This document shows positions 6,446 through 8,639 of a stretch of DNA of 8,639 bases, piece by piece. The notes beneath the pieces are model-generated. The model was given only the letters and a program-made list of their open reading frames with translations. It had not been told where the DNA came from and ran no database searches. Position 1 is the first letter of the stretch. Each line of letters opens with the position of its first letter. This DNA comes from SAR86 cluster bacterium. Lineage in GTDB: Bacteria > Pseudomonadota > Gammaproteobacteria > SAR86 > D2472. The stretch spans positions 1 through 8,639 of the forward strand of contig JAQWJG010000061.1 of NCBI GenBank assembly GCA_029248485.1, read 5' to 3'. The translations under genes were made by a program, and so were the position numbers.

Positions 6446-7432
6446 ATGAAAAACCTTATAGCGTTGAGCGTTATTACATATCTTTGTTCAAGCTGCGCTT
6501 TTGCAGAAACCTATAAAAATACAAATGATCAGCAAAACGGCAAGACTTTTGGTCAATTAATGACATGGGTTTTGGATGGGGAGAAGAGTCCTGAAAGAGT
6601 GGAAATTGAAACTTCTAAGCAATGGCAAGAACTGGTGCCTGATCAAACTGATTATGCAGTCTGGATAGGGCATGCAACTTACCTCATTAACAACGGCGAC
6701 ATTAATATTCTCACTGATCCAATTTTTTCAAAACGAGCATCTCCCATTGGTTTTGCTGGTCCCAAAAGAATGATTCCTCCAGCTATGCAGCTTAAAGATT
6801 TACCGAAGATAGATGCTGTTGTGGTGAGTCATAATCATTACGATCATTTTGATATTTGGTCTTTAAAAAAACTCTATAAACTTAATCGTGAAATTATATT
6901 TATGATTCCAGTTGGCGATAAGAAAAAATTAATTAAAGCTGGTATCAAAAATGTTGTTGAGATGAATTGGTGGGAATCATTTAAAGTTAGCAAAACCACA
7001 TTTCACTTTACCCCAGTTCAACATTGGTCTAAACGAGGGCTTTTTGATCGCAACAAGAGTCTTTGGGGCGGATGGTTTATGCAGACTGATAACTTAGCTT
7101 TATATCATGCAGGAGATACCGGTTAGTCGAGTGACTTCAAAACTACCTATGAGCGCCTAGGCGCTCCAGATTATTCTTTTATACCTATAGGTGCTTATGA
7201 TCCACGTTGGTTCATGAAGGACTCACATGTTAATCCAGAGGAAGCTGTACAAATTGCATTAGATTTAAAAACCACGCATTCATTTGGGATGCACTGGGGA
7301 ACATTTACACTTACTGATGAGCCTGTCTTAGAGCCTCCAGCCAGATTAGAGAAAGCGCTAATAGATCAAAATCTTGAACCAAGTTTTTTTCGCACTCCTA
7401 AGCCTGGTGAAATTCTCCAACTAACAAAATAA
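6446..7432 (+). pseudogene. exported MBL-fold hydrolase (NAPE-PLD-like) interrupted by in-frame TAG
   Basis: A 329-codon frame (with its TAA) for a metallo-beta-lactamase-fold hydrolase related to NAPE-hydrolysing phospholipase D, split by one TAG at 7124-7126. Residues 1-20 (ending CAFA) are a signal peptide; Cys17 in LCSSC also makes a lipoprotein conceivable. Motifs before the stop are WIGHATYLI (73-81), LTDPIFSKRASP (89-100), the metal site SHNHYDH (His129, His131, Asp133, His134), PVQHWSKRGLFD (His193) and HAGDTG (Asp224). The next codon is TAG where relatives have Tyr in GDTGYS-DF. The frame then continues with SSDF, IPIGAYDPRWFM, DSHVNPEEA and GMHWGTF (His283, final metal ligand). A protein ending at 226 would lack that ligand and part of the fold. 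A sequencing error, a recent nonsense mutation or amber read-through would all fit. No Shine-Dalgarno is seen before 6446; with a 12-base gap, coupling to the DUF3604 gene is likely. Confidence 0.85.
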
Positions 7433-7436
7433 GTCT

Positions 7437-7442
7437 TATAAT
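7437..7442 (+). promoter_or_regulatory. possible -10 box placing a leaderless start
   Basis: A perfect TATAAT lies 6 bases before the ATG at 7449, and no Shine-Dalgarno is present. If it works, transcription would start at or next to the start codon and give a leaderless mRNA for the DUF2237 gene. There is no convincing -35 box, and the sequence could be chance in AT-rich DNA. Confidence 0.25.
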
Positions 7443-7448
7443 AAAAGC

Positions 7449-7817
7449 ATGAGTCAATTAAATGTATTTGGTGAGGCATTACCCATTTGTTGTGATGACC
7501 CCATGACAGGGTTCACTCGTTCGGGCTCTTGTGAAACCATGGACCAAGATCACGGCATCCATACTGTCTGCGCTCACATGACAGATGAATTCTTGGCTTT
7601 CTCTAAATCTCAAGGTAATGATCTATCAACCCCTATGCCCGAATATGGTTTTCCTGGTTTAAAAGAGGGTGATGATTGGTGTTTATGTGCGCCTAGGTGG
7701 GTAGAGGCATATGAGGCTAACTGCGCACCAAAGATTTACTTGACCAAAACTCATGAGAAAACTTTAGAGTTAGTGCCACTCAAAATTCTAAGAGAATACG
7801 CACTAGATATTAATTAA
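7449..7817 (+). CDS. DUF2237 family protein
   Basis: A 122-residue cytoplasmic protein matching the DUF2237 family over its whole length. Recognisable blocks are NVFGEALPICCDDPMTGFTR (5-24), HTVCAHMTDEFLAFSKSQGN (38-57), FPGLKEGDDWCLCAPRW (68-84) and the ending ELVPLKILREYALD. It is rich in conserved Cys (14, 15, 28, 41, 78, 80, 92). Together with conserved His and Asp these suggest metal binding or redox chemistry, but no activity has been established for the family that I know of. It starts 16 bases after the MBL frame and is probably in the same transcript. The lack of a Shine-Dalgarno fits either coupling or the possible leaderless start noted at 7437-7442. Confidence 0.93.
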   Translation: MSQLNVFGEALPICCDDPMTGFTRSGSCETMDQDHGIHTVCAHMTDEFLAFSKSQGNDLSTPMPEYGFPGLKEGDDWCLCAPRWVEAYEANCAPKIYLTKTHEKTLELVPLKILREYALDIN

Positions 7818-7841
7818 CGATCCCTCACAAAATGATAGTAT
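7814..7841 (+). promoter_or_regulatory. candidate promoter of NTF2-like gene
   Basis: TTAACG (7814-7819) and the extended -10 TGATAGTAT (7833-7841) are 16 bases apart. Transcription would start near 7848, before the strong AAGGAG ribosome site at 7859-7864. The 53-base gap after the DUF2237 gene leaves room for a separate promoter, though read-through from the upstream cluster is also possible because no terminator lies between. Confidence 0.3.
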
Positions 7842-7870
7842 GAACTCTTAACTTATATAAGGAGAATTAA

Positions 7871-8356
7871 ATGAAAAATTTATTATTAATAAGTACTTTA
7901 ATGTTTGGGTTTGTAAATGTTGTTGATGCAGCTCAATCAAAGGCTGAATCTGAAGTTGCCATGGCTTTTGAAAAATATTTTGATGCTAGGGAAAATCAAG
8001 ATTGGGATACTGTTGCTGCAATGGAAAGTGCTTCAGGAACGTTTAATACTAATTCAGATGGCAGCTTTCATAAGGTATTAGCTAAAACATCTGCCGCGCA
8101 ATGGAAAGCAAGTGGTCAGTCTGGAGTGTTAAATACTTATTATCCAGAATTTGCAGAGCTTGCTGATGGAGTTGTCTATGTTAGGTTTTACTACGAAGGA
8201 ATAGCTAAGAATGGTTCTCAATCAAGCGATTATAGAACTAGGGTCACACAAAACTGGGTGAAAGAAAGTGGCAAATGGGTTGTTAAAACGCAGCATTATT
8301 CACCTGCTCAATTTGGTGGAGTCCATATCACCGTAGCATCAGATTTCGAAGATTAA
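7871..8356 (+). CDS. secreted NTF2/SnoaL-like protein
   Basis: A 161-residue protein. Residues 1-20 (MKNLLLISTLMFGFVNVVDA) are a Sec signal peptide with cleavage likely before AQS, so it is exported. The mature part opens with EVAMAFEKYFDARENQDWDT (28-47), the amphipathic helix and 'DW' turn of SnoaL/DUF4440-type NTF2-like domains. It ends with a strand-rich half including YVRFYYEG and TQNWVKESGKWVVKTQHYSP, whose 'W-GKW-v' pattern is also typical. Such domains bind small ligands or act as isomerase-like folds; no catalytic residues can be assigned here. AAGGAG at 7859-7864, six bases before the ATG, is the strongest ribosome site in the window and suggests high expression. It is the last gene of the rightward series. 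Confidence 0.75.
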   Translation: MKNLLLISTLMFGFVNVVDAAQSKAESEVAMAFEKYFDARENQDWDTVAAMESASGTFNTNSDGSFHKVLAKTSAAQWKASGQSGVLNTYYPEFAELADGVVYVRFYYEGIAKNGSQSSDYRTRVTQNWVKESGKWVVKTQHYSPAQFGGVHITVASDFED

Positions 8357-8369
8357 TAAATAATTTTTA

Positions 8370-8392
8370 GGCCTCAAACTTTGTTTGGGGCC
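8370..8392. terminator. hairpin between convergent genes
   Basis: GGCCTCAAAC (8370-8379) pairs with GTTTGGGGCC (8383-8392) in a 10-bp stem (one G-T pair) around TTT. It lies between the stop of the NTF2-like gene and the stop of the opposing thioesterase gene. There is no long T run on either side, so it is a likely shared transcript end rather than a textbook terminator. Confidence 0.55.
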
Positions 8393-8395
8393 AAC

Positions 8396-8638
8396 TTATT
8401 TACGATAAGATTTATGAAGAGCTGTAAATCTTACAAAGCAAACCCTCTTTTCTTGATCATCAGTTATGTCTATGTTCCAAACTGATGTTGAACCGCCAAC
8501 ATGAACGGGTACCGCTTTGGCATATACATGACCATTTGTTGGTGATGAAATATGATTGGCATTAATTTCAATCCCTACTGGATATTTTTTAGCTCCATCC
8601 AAAGTTAGTGCTGCAGCTGTACTGCCAATGCTTTCAGC
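8396..8638 (-). CDS. hotdog-fold thioesterase (PaaI/YdiI-like), 5' part missing
   Basis: The last 80 codons of a gene that enters from the right edge; its start is outside the window. The visible part begins AESIGSTAAALTLDGAK, where the Glu corresponds to the catalytic Glu of E. coli YdiI (MenI; AESIGSVAG). It continues with VGIEINANHISSP, GHVYAKAVPVHVGGSTSVWN and IDITDDQEKRVCFVRFT, all aligning block by block with the C-terminal half of YdiI/PaaI-type acyl-CoA thioesterases. These hydrolyse acyl-CoA or aryl-CoA esters in the cytoplasm as hotdog-fold oligomers. The exact acyl-CoA substrate cannot be deduced. A TTG at 8602-8600 is an internal Leu codon, not the start. The gene is convergent with the NTF2-like gene. 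Confidence 0.9.
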   Translation of the reverse strand, partial: AESIGSTAAALTLDGAKKYPVGIEINANHISSPTNGHVYAKAVPVHVGGSTSVWNIDITDDQEKRVCFVRFTALHKSYRK

Positions 8639-8639
8639 T

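Noticed and set aside
7124..7126. Selenocysteine or genome-wide stop-codon reassignment at the TAG
   Set aside because: Selenocysteine uses TGA, not TAG. The position is Tyr in relatives, which does not suggest pyrrolysine, and TAG serves as a normal stop at 1841-1843.
7214..7432. Separate small gene starting at the ATG at 7214
   Set aside because: This ATG is an internal Met of the MBL family (motif PRWFM-xxxH). The frame is continuous with the upstream part apart from the TAG, and no ribosome site precedes it.
8396..8602. Complete 68-residue protein starting at TTG 8602
   Set aside because: The frame stays open to the window edge, and the additional residues AESIGSTAAALTL match the catalytic region of YdiI-like thioesterases, so the TTG is an internal Leu.
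1..8639. CRISPR array, insertion sequence, phage or toxin-antitoxin system
   Set aside because: No regularly spaced repeats, no transposase or integrase motifs, no terminal repeats and no paired small genes of that type were seen on either strand.

Overview
The window is AT-rich bacterial DNA with compact gene spacing. Most start sites have Shine-Dalgarno sequences of the AGGAG type, and the gene families are typical of a Gram-negative bacterium. A lipoprotein-type signal, several secreted proteins, a hotdog thioesterase resembling E. coli YdiI, a DUF2237 protein and a DUF3604 protein together suggest a free-living marine gammaproteobacterium of the low-GC kind (SAR86-like). That placement is an inference from gene families and composition, not from a phylogenetic marker. 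No CRISPR array, insertion sequence, phage gene or integrase is visible.

Left part (1-1843, + strand). A short unassigned stretch ends in a clear rho-independent terminator (98-126). A three-gene cluster follows: an EamA/DMT membrane transporter, a single-domain rhodanese starting one base after the transporter's stop, and a glyoxalase/VOC protein 16 bases further on. It converges, with only 6 bases between stop codons, on a minus-strand gene for a secreted gamma-glutamyltranspeptidase-family hydrolase (1850 to about 3532). That hydrolase lacks the canonical substrate-binding Arg and the lid loop.

Middle (3533-4429). A divergent promoter region with two inverted repeats separates the hydrolase from a small secreted protein of unknown function (3672-4088), which ends in a terminator. 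Next, on the minus strand, is a tRNA-Arg with anticodon UCG and encoded CCA. Directly upstream of the tRNA, overlapping its promoter, is a 50-codon coding-like remnant with no start codon. It looks like the C-terminal end of a lost gene.

Right part (4430-8356, + strand). A well-formed promoter (TTGAAC-N17-CATAAT) precedes four genes in a row: a DUF3604 PHP-like lipoprotein, an exported metallo-beta-lactamase-fold hydrolase of the NAPE-PLD-like type, a DUF2237 protein, and a secreted NTF2/SnoaL-like protein that probably has its own promoter. The first two are predicted metal-dependent hydrolases outside the cytoplasm and are 12 bases apart. The MBL gene is interrupted by one in-frame TAG exactly where its family has Tyr in the GDTGYS motif, while the frame on both sides remains well conserved. 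This is the most striking feature of the window.

At the right edge a hotdog-fold thioesterase on the minus strand runs off the window. I see no complete new defence or mobile system. The points worth following up are the amber-interrupted hydrolase, the DUF3604/MBL pair, the orphan C-terminal remnant beside the tRNA, and the atypical GGT homologue.
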